A model generated the notes under the pieces. That model had not been told where the DNA came from. It saw nothing but the letters and a program-made list of their open reading frames with translations, and did not search any database. Made by a program: the position numbers and the translations under genes. Source: a virus. From it: a stretch of 31,536 nt of DNA. Location: IMG/VR virus record IMGVR_UViG_3300005524_000015, positions 1-31,536 of that record; one strand, written 5' to 3'. Below are positions 21,962 to 30,121 of the stretch, in pieces; the stretch's first letter is position 1, and every line of letters starts with the position of its first letter.

Positions 21962-23156
21962 TTAAATCATAGCCCCATCATGACCTAATCTATATTTACC
22001 AATCTTAGTATCATGTGCCATCTTGCCATTTGAATAGAAATAATACCATTTGCCATTAATTTTTTGCCAACCGGTAACCATTGAACCACTGCTGTTTAAG
22101 TAGTACCAATTACCACTATCATACAACCATCCAGTCATCATAACACCAGTAGTTTTATTTAGATAATACCATTGGTTGTTGACATAAGCCCAACCAGTTT
22201 GCATTTCTCCGGTTTTGCCTAGATAGTACCATTTTCCACTAAGTTTCAACCAACCCGTTTGTTTAACATTATTGATGTAGTAATAATATTTTCCATTTAT
22301 TGTTACCCATCCATTTAACATTGCTCTTGTTACAGTAATTTTTGTTGGCTGACTTACATTTCCAGCTCGGTCAGTTGCTGTAATACTTAAAACGGAGCCG
22401 GCACTTTCAACCGGAATGCGAACTGTAAAATTGCCATTAGAATCAGCAACAGATGAGCCAATTTTAGAGCCATTCAAATAAACATTAACTGTTGCATTTG
22501 GTTCAGTAACCCCAGTGACAACATTGCTATTATCATAAACTTTATTTACAGTTGGTGCTGCAGGTGGCGTGGTATCCGGAGTGTATACATCCCAAGCTAA
22601 TCCATATAGATCACCTGTTGTAATAACCTGTTGGATTGAATACTTTTATAAAATACGTGCCCGGCTGTAAATCATATAATTCTGCTAAAGTATGATCGTC
22701 AATTTGATAGTCATTAAATTGGATAGGATTATCATTTCTATCATAGAGTAAGAATTGAATATCTGAGGCTGAACTCTTATTATTCATGGTTCCGGCAATA
22801 GAAATTAATTCTTTCTGCGGAACTTGGATTGCATACGTATCAATATCATAAGCATTATCAGATGCTCCTACTACGATGTCACCTCTATTTAAGAGATTAG
22901 CCTGATAGATGGTATCATTTGGTTCAAACTCATAATAAACATTTCCTGTTAAATCCTTTTTTACAGTAGATTTCAAAACTGGATTCGACGAATGTGGTTT
23001 AATTAATCCTGTGGTTGGATCCCCATGAGTTTCAGCATGTTTAAATTGGTCCTTAACAGAATCATAAGGTGTTTGAGCGTGTGCATTTACACATCCTAGA
23101 GCAAGTAAACCTGTAGATAATGCTACGACACTACCAATCTTTTTGATCTTTGACAT
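21962..23156 (-). pseudogene. Secreted wall-binding protein (PPC, Ig-like, choline-binding repeats), frameshifted
   Basis: The N-terminal frame (23156-22611) encodes a signal peptide (cleavage probably after VNAHA) and a bacterial pre-peptidase C-terminal-like domain (FEPNDTIYQANLL ... PGTYFIKVFNPTGYY). The C-terminal frame (ending 21962) continues with the end of that domain (TTGDLYGLAWDVY), an Ig-like domain (ATVNVYLNGSKIG ... VLSITATDRAGNVS) and five or six CW_binding repeats (GWVTINGKYYYY, GWLKLSGKWYYL, GWAYVNNQWYYL ...). The frames join if one base is removed near 22625-22636; 1195 nt is one more than 398 codons. As read, it gives a truncated 181-residue secreted fragment. A sequencing error is the alternative. 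Confidence 0.85.
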
Positions 23157-23328
23157 TCAAAAACCCCTCTTTTCACCATTTTTATTTTATTTACACTTTA
23201 AGTGGAAATAACAGCACTAATCCTTAATTGGATATTTTTGTTCATTATTGAGAACAATTCCAGTTTAAATCATTGAAAAATTTTTGTAAATATAACTATA
23301 AATAAATTTCTGAAAATACAAAGTGGTG

Positions 23329-23412
23329 TCAGTTGTTTGCTAATTTTCCTATCATTTCGATTGCGAATCTTTTTATTCTTTCCTTTTCACCTTGGCTTAT
23401 CAAGCCGGCCAT
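23329..23412 (-). CDS. Possible 27-residue peptide or gene remnant
   Basis: MAGLISQGEKERIKRFAIE then MIGKLANN looks protein-like (amphipathic, charged), but there is no ribosome site. It is the only coding-like feature in the 317-bp stretch 23157-23473, which also holds the promoter side of the wall-binding gene and the terminator of the gene at 23474. It may be the tail of a lost gene. Confidence 0.25.
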   Translation of the reverse strand: MAGLISQGEKERIKRFAIEMIGKLANN

Positions 23413-23429
23413 CTTGTATATAGCAACAT

Positions 23430-23455
23430 AAAAGACTCCCTTTTTACAGGAGCCT
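23430..23455 (-). terminator. Terminator
   Basis: On the minus strand AGGCTCCT pairs with AGGGAGTCT across a short loop, followed by TTTTAT, about 20 nt after the stop of the gene at 23474. Confidence 0.75.
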
Positions 23456-23473
23456 TCATGTGCAAATAACAAT

Positions 23474-24100
23474 TTAATTTTTAAATAACAGATCAAATAA
23501 ACGAGTCTTCATATCTTTTTCTATATCTTCCTTGATATCATTCCAAATCATAGAAGATATTTTTTCATGCAGAACGACTGGTTCTTCATCGATAAATGTC
23601 TCCATTGGATCGTCGTCGTCAAATGGTTCAAAGATATCAAAAACTGTCATTTTAGCTTTTCCATCAAAGCTTGTATTAATATCAATTAAGAACTTGTCTC
23701 CTCTTGATAGTTCCACAACAGCTTGATAAGTTTTCGTTTCCTTGTTCCATGTTGGCTTCTCCAATAACTTATAGTTTAGTAGTAATTTAAGCTCCTTGTC
23801 TGTCTTTGCATTTTCAATATTTCTTCTCATATCTTCTTGAAATTGATATATAGGATGATTCGTTGGTTCTGTTTCATTAGCAAATTGTAACAATTCCTGC
23901 TTCTCTTCAGCATTGAGAAATAAGACATCACCACCAGTTCCCAGCGCTGGAAGCAAAGGTGTTATGGATCCATCTTCATTAATAAATACATTATATTATT
24001 TTCCATCAACTTGAACACGAAGTCCACGAGACTGTGAGTCGTCTTCATCTGGGGGCATTAATTTGACACCATATTCTTTATCAATAGTAATTCTTGACAT
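23474..24100 (-). pseudogene. Hypothetical gene with in-frame stop codon
   Basis: The frame opens at ATG 24100 with a good ribosome site (GGAGGATAT) and reads MSRITIDKEYGVKLM..., then meets TAA at codon 35 (23996-23998). It stays open beyond this for 173 further codons with protein-like content (NVFINEDGSITPLLPALGTGG ... KMTVFDIFEPFDDDDP). The gene as a whole would be 208 codons plus stop. The product is acidic and soluble, family unknown. Either a nonsense mutation (one base from AAA, GAA or CAA), a sequence error, or translation restarting downstream at TTG 23956, which has no ribosome site. Confidence 0.7.
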
Positions 24101-24155
24101 ATATTATATCCTCCAAATATTGATTTTTTTCTTTTTGTTCCATTGTTAAACAACA

Positions 24156-24374
24156 TTAATCCTTTGCGAAACGGCAAGCCATTTCATATAAAAATTCCTT
24201 CTCTACTACTATTAAAGAAGTTGGATCGTCGTATCCAATTTTTTTAATATACTTTCTATGAATATCTCTGACAACTCCTTCTGCTAAAACACCAGTTCTT
24301 TGCCATTCTTGTATCTCAGAAAACGCAGTTTTTAACTCATCATCGGTTAAAGTTGAAATTAAATTTCTAATCAT
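24156..24374 (-). CDS. Hypothetical protein, 72 aa
   Basis: Helical soluble protein (MIRNLISTLTDDELKTAFSE...) ending YEMACRFAKD. AAAGGAAG lies upstream at a longish distance. It resembles small Bacillus phage proteins of unknown role. Follows the gene at 24473-24601 on the same strand. Confidence 0.65.
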   Translation of the reverse strand: MIRNLISTLTDDELKTAFSEIQEWQRTGVLAEGVVRDIHRKYIKKIGYDDPTSLIVVEKEFLYEMACRFAKD

Positions 24375-24472
24375 AAATATATACTTCCTTTACTTTGCAA
24401 TTTTTTTCATATCCGTCTTCCATCGTATTGCGTGCTAACTCGAAATTAATTGAAAAGGGATTGGCAAGAAAC

Positions 24473-24601
24473 TCAATAGGCGATGTGTGCCTTCTGATAC
24501 TCAAATTTAATTGATAGGCATTCTTTTACCATTTCAAGTATTTCCTCTTCGCTATAGCCTAAAAATTTTAATTCTTTTACCATCTGTATAACTTTATCCA
24601 A
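24473..24601 (-). CDS. Small helical protein, 42 aa, TTG start
   Basis: TTG start with AAGGAG about 8 nt upstream. The product (LDKVIQMVKELKFLGYSEEEILEMV, read in parts, ending QKAHIAY) is amphipathic with the pattern seen in small SHOCT-like or dimerising helices. The upstream TTGCGAAGGAG is also found before the gene at 31379, suggesting a duplicated translation start region. Function unknown. Confidence 0.55.
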   Translation of the reverse strand: MDKVIQMVKELKFLGYSEEEILEMVKECLSIKFEYQKAHIAY

Positions 24602-24744
24602 AAAAAATCACTCCTTCGCAATATGGTTCAATTAAAGATTAATTATAACATGTATAACAAGCCTAATATGAACTATCGCCACAGAATCAGTGAAAGTGGC
24701 AGAAGAATTTCGGATAGTTTTATGGAGTTCATAAATAAACTTCC

Positions 24745-24922
24745 TTGTATATTTTAAAAGCCATGTATATAATAAAGATATACAGCATAGATTAAAAAAA
24801 GGGACACCAGCTGACACTAGTATCCCTGATATACAAGCTACACTGCTAGAAGTGCAGCGACCCGGTGAAGAAATAATCCTCCTACCTGGGGCAAGGTATT
24901 AAGGGAGGGTTATTTCTTTTTT
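24745..24922 (+). ncRNA. Antitoxin RNA of type I system, with promoter
   Basis: A SigA promoter on the plus strand (TTGTAT 24745-24750, 17-nt spacer, TATAAT 24768-24773) predicts a start near 24780. The transcript ends at a 14-bp terminator stem (AGAAATAATCCTCC 24869-24882 with GGAGGGTTATTTCT 24904-24917) and T-run. The RNA of about 140 nt would overlap the 3' end of the toxin mRNA by about 130 nt, as SR4 does with bsrG. Confidence 0.8.
24793..24827 (-). terminator. Terminator of toxin mRNA
   Basis: On the minus strand AGGGATAC pairs with GTGTCCCT (one G-U pair), followed by TTTTTTT. It would give a toxin mRNA of about 270 nt from a promoter near 25072. Confidence 0.85.
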
Positions 24923-25005
24923 GTCAAAGAAATAACTGCTATGAACACTGATACGATTAAGCCTGCAAATGATACTGCAAACATTAATGATTCGTATACC
25001 GTCAT
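24910..25005 (-). CDS. BsrG/TxpA-like type I toxin peptide, 31 aa
   Basis: MTVYESLMFAVSFAGLIVSV followed by FIAVISLTKKK. The first eight residues are the same as B. subtilis BsrG (MTVYESLM) as I recall it, and the single hydrophobic helix with a Lys-rich tail is the family pattern, acting on the membrane or cell envelope. AGGAGGTGA ribosome site upstream. An extended -10 promoter (TGGTATAAT, TATAAT at 25072-25077 on the minus strand) drives it. Such loci stabilise mobile elements: the stable toxin mRNA kills cells that lose the short-lived antitoxin RNA. Confidence 0.88.
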   Translation of the reverse strand: MTVYESLMFAVSFAGLIVSVFIAVISLTKKK

Positions 25006-25012
25006 CAGCCGT

Positions 25013-25035
25013 CACCTCCTCTCTATGAGGAAGTG
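25013..25035 (-). promoter_or_regulatory. Hairpin covering toxin Shine-Dalgarno
   Basis: CACTTCCTC and GAGGAGGTG (minus strand) form a 9-bp stem with a 5-nt loop and one G-U pair, hiding the ribosome site of the toxin. Type I toxin mRNAs often delay translation this way. Confidence 0.75.
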
Positions 25036-25100
25036 GCCGCTGCCCATCTTACCTTGTAGCCGTATATCTTTATTATACCATAATTACCCTTAATATCCTA

Positions 25101-25523
25101 TTAAAATAAAGACAATTGTTCGTCTCTTAGTAGCCTTCCTTCATCACTCTCTAACAACCATTCACTTATTTGAATAGGCTCCTTGTATACATTGTCAATT
25201 GGCCTAACAGTTACTTCTCGGTATTCAGGCTTACCAAGTGACACGACAACAGCATGTAATGGACGCTTTTTCCAACGAACAATTACTTTCTGACCCGGGG
25301 TAAATAAAAATGGAAGATTCTTCTGCAATCCCCACATGATTCGAACCATTTCATTTCGCCTATTATAGTCTGATAGTTCTTTGCACAATTTATTATTATC
25401 CATGTATTGAATCTTTTGCCTTAATTGCTGACAAAATCTACGCTGATCATCATGAGGCTTCGTTTTCCATTTCTTAATAACACGATTCACATAATCCAGA
25501 TTTTCAAATTTATACTTACTCAT
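25101..25523 (-). CDS. Hypothetical protein next to DNA methyltransferase, 140 aa
   Basis: Soluble basic protein beginning MSKYKFENLDYVNRVIKKW. The C-terminal half (FTPGQKVIVRWKKRPLHAVVVSL ... REVTVRP) is beta-rich like a small barrel, and the N-terminal half is helical and basic. It is 8 nt after the methyltransferase gene on the same strand, with GGTGATAG as ribosome site, so it is probably a partner in DNA modification or an independent DNA-binding protein. No known family. Confidence 0.7.
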   Translation of the reverse strand: MSKYKFENLDYVNRVIKKWKTKPHDDQRRFCQQLRQKIQYMDNNKLCKELSDYNRRNEMVRIMWGLQKNLPFLFTPGQKVIVRWKKRPLHAVVVSLGKPEYREVTVRPIDNVYKEPIQISEWLLESDEGRLLRDEQLSLF

Positions 25524-25531
25524 TCTATCAC

Positions 25532-26842
25532 CTATACTAATTCAAATTCATATTGCCCATCATTGATTTTATTTTTCTTATTGATTTCAGCAATCTTTAA
25601 TTGCACATCATAGATCATGAATTCTATTACAGGATTCTTTTCCAACTCACGCTTCTGACGTTCTTGCAAGAAAATTTGATTATTTTCTTTAATAGTGCGA
25701 ATCTTGTCCCGTTCATATTGACTAAGGTTTAGATTAAATGGTGGATTTGTTGTCATGATGTCCCATCCAATTTCCCTTGCCTGAGCCTTCACAATTTGTC
25801 TTTTCATTTCATATGGAATACTATCCCAAGGTTTTCGCATTTCTTCTTCATACTGGAAGATCTCATGCTTAGACAAATCCAACGAGTGACAATAAATATC
25901 CACCATTTCGCTATTTTCTTCAAATATGTGACGTGGTACCTGGTATTCACCAAGTAACGAATTTCCCCAGTACAAGCGAGTATCTGTATTAAATTCAAAA
26001 TATTTATTGATCGTTAATGTTTCAGGATCCGCATGAACTCCAATAACCGGCCGTGGCACATATAACATAGACGGCATATATAAAAATGCTTGGATACTTG
26101 CCACTTTCACCATGGTCAAGTTTAAATCAGCTCCTACTAGGTTCAATGAGTTTGATGGAAGCAACATAGCAGCAGCTCCAACACAAGGCTCAAATTGACT
26201 ATGTATCCTATTGGATTTACTATCGAAATTCAGCATTTCATTAATGGCCATTGTAACATGAATAGGAGTAGGAAAATAATCTAGCTGCCCTTTTTGACCA
26301 TGTTCCCCTACAAAAGAAGAAAAATAATCAGCCGGCTTCATTTGTAACAAGTCTAGATTAAATTCTCGATACAATTGTCCCCAAAGCCTATTTGGAATGT
26401 TTGGTTTCTTAAACCAGGCAATACCTAGCCCGTATCCGATCCATTCAATGAAATCTGCAAGTCGATAGCCGGCTGCATAAACATGATTCATACATCGTTC
26501 AAGCATCTTGAGTCCATCTGACTGTCTATTAGCTTCTGCTTTAATTGAATTGTTAGGCATTTCATCTGGATGTTTCATTTCCCCATTATGGAGAATTCGC
26601 AGCCATTCGTACCATCGGCCATCCAAAAGTGTATCAGTCATCAAAGCGATGCCACGTAACCATCCAAAACGAAAAGAATCCTCTACAGACTGAGGAGGCT
26701 TGGTCCATAGAGGATTCTTCATGATTTCGAGTATTTTCTTATATTTTTCAATTATAATGGGATAATTCATAGTATCCAATAACTTGTTTACTTCTTCATG
26801 AAATGAATCTATATGTTTCTTTATTTTAGTCAATCCCTTCAA
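25532..26842 (-). CDS. N6-adenine DNA methyltransferase (phage type)
   Basis: A 436-residue SAM-dependent methyltransferase. Motif I is FEPCVGAAAMLL (residues 218-229, usual form FEPCAGTG) and motif IV is NPPF (366-369), which marks N6-adenine or N4-cytosine enzymes; NPPF with this preceding fold favours adenine. An N-terminal helical region of about 200 residues ends in the YFPTP typical of phage-type enzymes. No restriction endonuclease is adjacent, so it is probably an orphan enzyme for protecting the element's DNA or for regulation. TTG start with weak ribosome site; TTG 26833 is an alternative. Confidence 0.82.
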   Translation of the reverse strand: MKGLTKIKKHIDSFHEEVNKLLDTMNYPIIIEKYKKILEIMKNPLWTKPPQSVEDSFRFGWLRGIALMTDTLLDGRWYEWLRILHNGEMKHPDEMPNNSIKAEANRQSDGLKMLERCMNHVYAAGYRLADFIEWIGYGLGIAWFKKPNIPNRLWGQLYREFNLDLLQMKPADYFSSFVGEHGQKGQLDYFPTPIHVTMAINEMLNFDSKSNRIHSQFEPCVGAAAMLLPSNSLNLVGADLNLTMVKVASIQAFLYMPSMLYVPRPVIGVHADPETLTINKYFEFNTDTRLYWGNSLLGEYQVPRHIFEENSEMVDIYCHSLDLSKHEIFQYEEEMRKPWDSIPYEMKRQIVKAQAREIGWDIMTTNPPFNLNLSQYERDKIRTIKENNQIFLQERQKRELEKNPVIEFMIYDVQLKIAEINKKNKINDGQYEFELV

Positions 26843-26864
26843 CTTCTTATATTATGAGTAAAGT

Positions 26865-27284
26865 TTATTTATCTAAGCCTGACGCTTTTAAAACATTTTC
26901 TCTATACATCTCTTTGATTTCTAAAGGCATTTCTTTGTCTCTGATCCATTCATTAGATTGCTCAATATATTTGAGACGAGTTTCATCAGGTAATCTCACT
27001 TCAAATATATCTTTAAAACTAGTTAATCTTAATGCTACCATAATTGCTAAAAGTTGAGCTTTATTGAATAATGTCCCTTGCCCATTCACAATTTCAGATA
27101 TTGTACCTGGCCTCATTCCTGTCATCTTTGCTAAGTCTTTCTGAGAGATACCCCTCTCTTTTAGTAAGTCATCTAATTTTACGATAATCTCGGCATCTCC
27201 AATATGCCATGCTGTACCTACTACAATATCATTCATCAACTTGTGAGATCCTGATAATATCTCCTTAACCTTAATCTTTTTCAT
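26865..27284 (-). CDS. XRE-family HTH regulator
   Basis: 139 residues with a central Cro/CI-type helix-turn-helix: LDDLLKERGISQKDLAKMTG, then RPGTISEIVNG. An N-terminal 40-residue part (MKKIKVKEILSGSHKLM) precedes it and a helical tail follows. GGAGGAT ribosome site. It lies 23 nt upstream of the methyltransferase gene and could regulate it, or could be an immunity-type repressor for the TGTAAC palindromes; neither is shown. Confidence 0.85.
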   Translation of the reverse strand: MKKIKVKEILSGSHKLMNDIVVGTAWHIGDAEIIVKLDDLLKERGISQKDLAKMTGMRPGTISEIVNGQGTLFNKAQLLAIMVALRLTSFKDIFEVRLPDETRLKYIEQSNEWIRDKEMPLEIKEMYRENVLKASGLDK

Positions 27285-27385
27285 AATATTTTATCCTCCT
27301 AAATAGCTGATCCTATTATCTTGGATATTTTCCTTAGCCTTTGGTCAATAGAAAGTATCTCACAACTCCAATTAAAAGGGAAATT

Positions 27386-27625
27386 TTATCTTTTAATATT
27401 TACATCTCGTAAATTATGAGGGAAACTTGAGCCTAATTTCTCCATATGCTCATCTGATATTTCAAAACACTGGACATCTTTAAATACTTTATATTTTCTA
27501 ATTAAGTTAATAAAGTCCCTAGCGTTGATACTATGTCCTTCATATTGCAGTATTCCATTTACATATAAGCCTTCCCAATCTCCACTTTCACAATTAATAA
27601 TTGTCATTAAATATCCTTCCATCAT
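27386..27625 (-). CDS. Hypothetical protein, 79 aa
   Basis: Two possible starts: ATG 27625 (GGAG 6 nt upstream) and ATG 27607 (GAAGGA 6 nt upstream). The product (MTIINCESGDWEGLYVNGIL...) is acidic, mixed alpha/beta, with no known motif. Confidence 0.65.
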   Translation of the reverse strand: MMEGYLMTIINCESGDWEGLYVNGILQYEGHSINARDFINLIRKYKVFKDVQCFEISDEHMEKLGSSFPHNLRDVNIKR

Positions 27626-27679
27626 TTCAACTCCATTTAAAAGAGTAAAATTTAATCATATAATTTCTAGTCATCATAA

Positions 27680-27826
27680 TTAATTATCTTCATATAAATC
27701 GTCTATTTCTTCCAAACACTCATTTACCCGCTCAAGCATTACTTTACGACATTCAATTAAATCTTCATCTGATAAATCTTCAAAATCTGCCTGCAATTCT
27801 AGCAAATTATTAAGTAAATTTTTCAT
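27680..27826 (-). CDS. Small acidic helical protein, 48 aa
   Basis: MKNLLNNLLELQADFEDLS, then DEDLIECRKVMLERVNECLEE. AAGGAG lies 8 nt before the ATG. Acidic helical peptide with Leu spaced for dimerisation. Probably real because of the ribosome site and coding-like content; function unknown. Confidence 0.6.
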   Translation of the reverse strand: MKNLLNNLLELQADFEDLSDEDLIECRKVMLERVNECLEEIDDLYEDN

Positions 27827-27855
27827 ATCATCACTCCTTAAGAAAAGAGAATTTT

Positions 27856-27990
27856 TTATCCAGATAGTTTCATGTTATATTTTTTAATTTTTCTAACAAA
27901 TGTATTCTTTTTTGATTCTCCTGCCCATGCATAAGGATATGTATTATCATAATTTTCACCTTTTTGCTCTACAATAAATTTATCGGGTAT
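27856..27990 (-). pseudogene. Gene fragment cut by ISL3 element
   Basis: The minus-strand frame encodes YIPDKFIVEQKGENYDNTYPY, AWAGESKKNTFVRKIKK and ends KLSG. Its apparent N-terminus runs into the ISL3 end at 27991, with no ribosome site there, so only the C-terminal 45 residues of a native gene seem left. The missing part is not recognisable beyond the other end of the element. Confidence 0.45.
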
Positions 27991-28024
27991 ATAACTTTTA
28001 GTGTGGAAAATAAAAAGAGAGATG

Positions 28025-29338
28025 TTAAAATTCATCTCTCTCAATAATTTTAAGTAATTGTGGAATTGATACCCCAAACCCTTCTATAAGTTTGGGTGGT
28101 GAGTAATTAAATGACCCGTATAACATATTACTGAATGTGTTATCCATAGGCCCGAAGGACTGTTCTCCGAATTTAGGCTTAACAGTTGCTTTAGTACCAA
28201 ATAGTACTTTAGCACGAAGAACTTCAAAGGAATAACCACGACCAGCCTTTTCAATATGTTTAATGAGATTGTTTATGCTCTCTGTAAAGGCATTGGTAAC
28301 TCGGAAATCGAAGTAGTTGAATATTTCTGTGCTCCAATTATCAATCATCTTGGCTATATTAAGGAATGGTTGCATATCCATCGGAATAGATGATTTCCAC
28401 TGCCTATAATATACCATAGCCTGTTCCTTGGTTTCACAGAGATACATGTCCCGTAGCCCTTCCTTAAGATTGTATGCAACTTTAAGTGTGGGAAATGTAG
28501 TAAACCATATTTGCAAGTTCCATTTCTCTTGTGGTTTTAAGTCCTCTTTATTTTTGAGCAGAATAAATCTCTCATGCATAAGTTGTTTACGCTGTTTATC
28601 TGTAAGAGTGCTACGGAATGACTTTCTTGCATTTTCCATAGCAATGTTAGCATATTGGACTACATGGAACTTATCTACTATAAGTCTGGCATGTGGTATA
28701 ACATTAAGGACAGCATCCTTGTATGGTTGCCACATATCCATTGTTACAACCTCTATATCGTCTTTATTGGGAAGTTTTTTCAGGAAGGCTATGACATCTT
28801 CCTTATTACGTTTAGGAAGCATATCAAGCACCTTCAAACCTTCTATATCGGTGAATACAGCCCTCATTTGCTTGTTAAGGTGTACTTCATCTATACCAAG
28901 TATCCTTGGTGTTATAAACATCATTTGGGCTTCCTGCTCCTTCACGAACTCGGTAAAAATACGCTTAACGGTTGTAGGCGATATACTGAAATCATCGGCT
29001 ATATTGGCAAAAGGCTTTTTCAAGGACTGCACCTGTATATGGTTACGAAGTCTATTAGTAATTTTATCTCGGTAATCTATTGAATTATATGACTCGCTAA
29101 AAGTTGTAGAGCAATCCTGACACTTATATCTGTTCCCAATAATATTGATACCAACACGCTTTCCAAATGCGTTTAAATCACGCACAAAGCGTTTAGTTCT
29201 GCCATGTTTATAGATAGATATGCTACCACATTCAGGACAACAATACGGTGGATTTTTAGCCTCTACAGTGAATAGGATATCATGGTCATTCTCTTGTGTG
29301 CCGATAACTTTAAACTCTGGTAAATTGAGTTGGTTCAT
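28025..29338 (-). CDS. ISL3-family transposase
   Basis: 437 residues. N-terminal zinc-binding part (CCPECGSISIYKHG ... YKCQDCSTTFSE), helix-turn-helix (ADDFSISPTTVKRIF) and DDE-type catalytic core with ILGIDEVHL (first Asp), VTMDMWQPYKDAV and VDKFHVVQYAN (second Asp region), and VTNAFTESINNLIK (Glu). All expected parts are present and the frame is intact, so it is likely active. Opposite-strand frames here are shadows. The IS moved into the right arm and appears to have truncated the gene at 27856. Confidence 0.95.
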   Translation of the reverse strand: MNQLNLPEFKVIGTQENDHDILFTVEAKNPPYCCPECGSISIYKHGRTKRFVRDLNAFGKRVGINIIGNRYKCQDCSTTFSESYNSIDYRDKITNRLRNHIQVQSLKKPFANIADDFSISPTTVKRIFTEFVKEQEAQMMFITPRILGIDEVHLNKQMRAVFTDIEGLKVLDMLPKRNKEDVIAFLKKLPNKDDIEVVTMDMWQPYKDAVLNVIPHARLIVDKFHVVQYANIAMENARKSFRSTLTDKQRKQLMHERFILLKNKEDLKPQEKWNLQIWFTTFPTLKVAYNLKEGLRDMYLCETKEQAMVYYRQWKSSIPMDMQPFLNIAKMIDNWSTEIFNYFDFRVTNAFTESINNLIKHIEKAGRGYSFEVLRAKVLFGTKATVKPKFGEQSFGPMDNTFSNMLYGSFNYSPPKLIEGFGVSIPQLLKIIERDEF

Positions 29339-29356
29339 TATGCTATCCCCTTACCA

Positions 29357-29767
29357 TCAATTTGTTCCTAATGTTAAGTTTTTACCTCCGCACTTTGGAC
29401 ACTGGCTAAAATATCCTCCGCTTTTATCACTTACTATATATCCACCTTCCATACAAAGTTTATACAATAACTCTTTCATAGGCATACTATCTGTTTTGTA
29501 GGCACAATCTTCACAATAAGCATGTGATGTTATGATTGCTTGTGCATACAGAAATTCTGGAGTACCTGGAGTATTAACTTGCTGTGTCCAATTTTGGTAT
29601 TCTTGCACACGCCTATTCCAGTCTTCTGCAGCCATTTCCTCGGTCTTTTTCCAATCACCACAAGATACATGAACACCGCAAAAATACTTCATACTCTGAT
29701 GTTTAGGCTCTAATGAACTTAATTTTGGTTGGCTTCCACATATAGGACATGGTAATAAATTTTCCAT
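29357..29767 (-). CDS. Zinc-ribbon protein, Lar-like N-terminus
   Basis: The N-terminal MENLLPCPICGSQPKLSSL ... CGVHVSCGDWKKTEEMAAEDWNRR resembles the short Lar restriction-alleviation family (CPxCG, then a Cys and W-N-R). A C-terminal second ribbon has CEDCAYKTDSM and CPKCGGKNLTLG. ATG 29767 is chosen because GGAGGTG lies before it; the longer frame upstream overlaps the previous gene without a ribosome site. Whether it moderates restriction is untested; Lar-like domains are also common in phage proteins without that role. Confidence 0.65.
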   Translation of the reverse strand: MENLLPCPICGSQPKLSSLEPKHQSMKYFCGVHVSCGDWKKTEEMAAEDWNRRVQEYQNWTQQVNTPGTPEFLYAQAIITSHAYCEDCAYKTDSMPMKELLYKLCMEGGYIVSDKSGGYFSQCPKCGGKNLTLGTN

Positions 29768-29769
29768 AA

Positions 29770-29946
29770 TTACACCTCCAAGTCTACTGTGATGTTCTTT
29801 ATTCCTAACCAAGATGGTATTATGTATCTTCCCACTAATTCATACCGTCCTTCAGCGAGAAATATTTCATCAAGCGTATTATAGTATTTTCTTTGATTGA
29901 ATGGAGTTCTTTTATTGTAATACTTGGTAATCATATCCTTTGCCAT
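29770..29946 (-). CDS. Small protein, 58 aa
   Basis: MAKDMITKYYNKRTPFNQRKY..., rich in Tyr, Lys and Arg. ATG 29946 has GGAGG 7 nt upstream; the next gene's ribosome site lies at its stop. An extended -10 promoter (TGGTATAAT) precedes it. Unrecognised. Confidence 0.6.
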   Translation of the reverse strand: MAKDMITKYYNKRTPFNQRKYYNTLDEIFLAEGRYELVGRYIIPSWLGIKNITVDLEV

Positions 29947-29989
29947 TATAATCCTCCTACCCTTGCATAGCATTACTTTATATTACAAT

Positions 29990-30095
29990 TATACCACAAC
30001 TAAAGTTATTTTGTCCACATTTAAAGTTATATTGAGAGATAATATCTATATTCAATTTTCAAAGAACTAAAATTAATTAATCCACACTTAAAGTT
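29990..30095 (-). promoter_or_regulatory. Promoter with repeated CCACA-TTAAAGT elements
   Basis: On the minus strand ATAACTTTAGTTGTGG, ATAACTTTAAATGTGG and GAAACTTTAAGTGTGG repeat; the first two are 20 nt apart, directly before TATAAT. They could be binding sites for a regulator or for the ISL3 transposase. Confidence 0.45.
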
Positions 30096-30121
30096 TCATA
30101 CCCAATTTATCAAATGCATCT

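Larger units (their letters stand above)
27991..30030 (-). mobile_element. ISL3-family element, possible ends with inverted repeats
   Basis: ATAACTTTTAGTGTGGAAAA (27991 on) matches the complement of the sequence ending at 30030 (ATAACTTTAAATGTGGAC) at most positions, so the two may be terminal repeats enclosing the transposase and two small genes. No 8-bp target duplication is visible, and more copies of the repeat lie at 29994 and 30082. The right end could instead lie near 29.35 kb, as in a usual ISL3 element of 1.4 kb. Confidence 0.35.

Noticed and set aside
27991-28077. Start of the 27856 gene inside the ISL3 end (73-codon frame)
   Set aside because: The first 29 codons are antisense to the transposase 3' end and IS repeat, without a ribosome site; only the part up to 27990 looks native.
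28428-29083. Plus-strand frames of 142 and 215 codons opposite the ISL3 transposase
   Set aside because: They lie fully antisense to a clear transposase and encode Ser/Leu/Ile-rich sequence typical of shadow frames.
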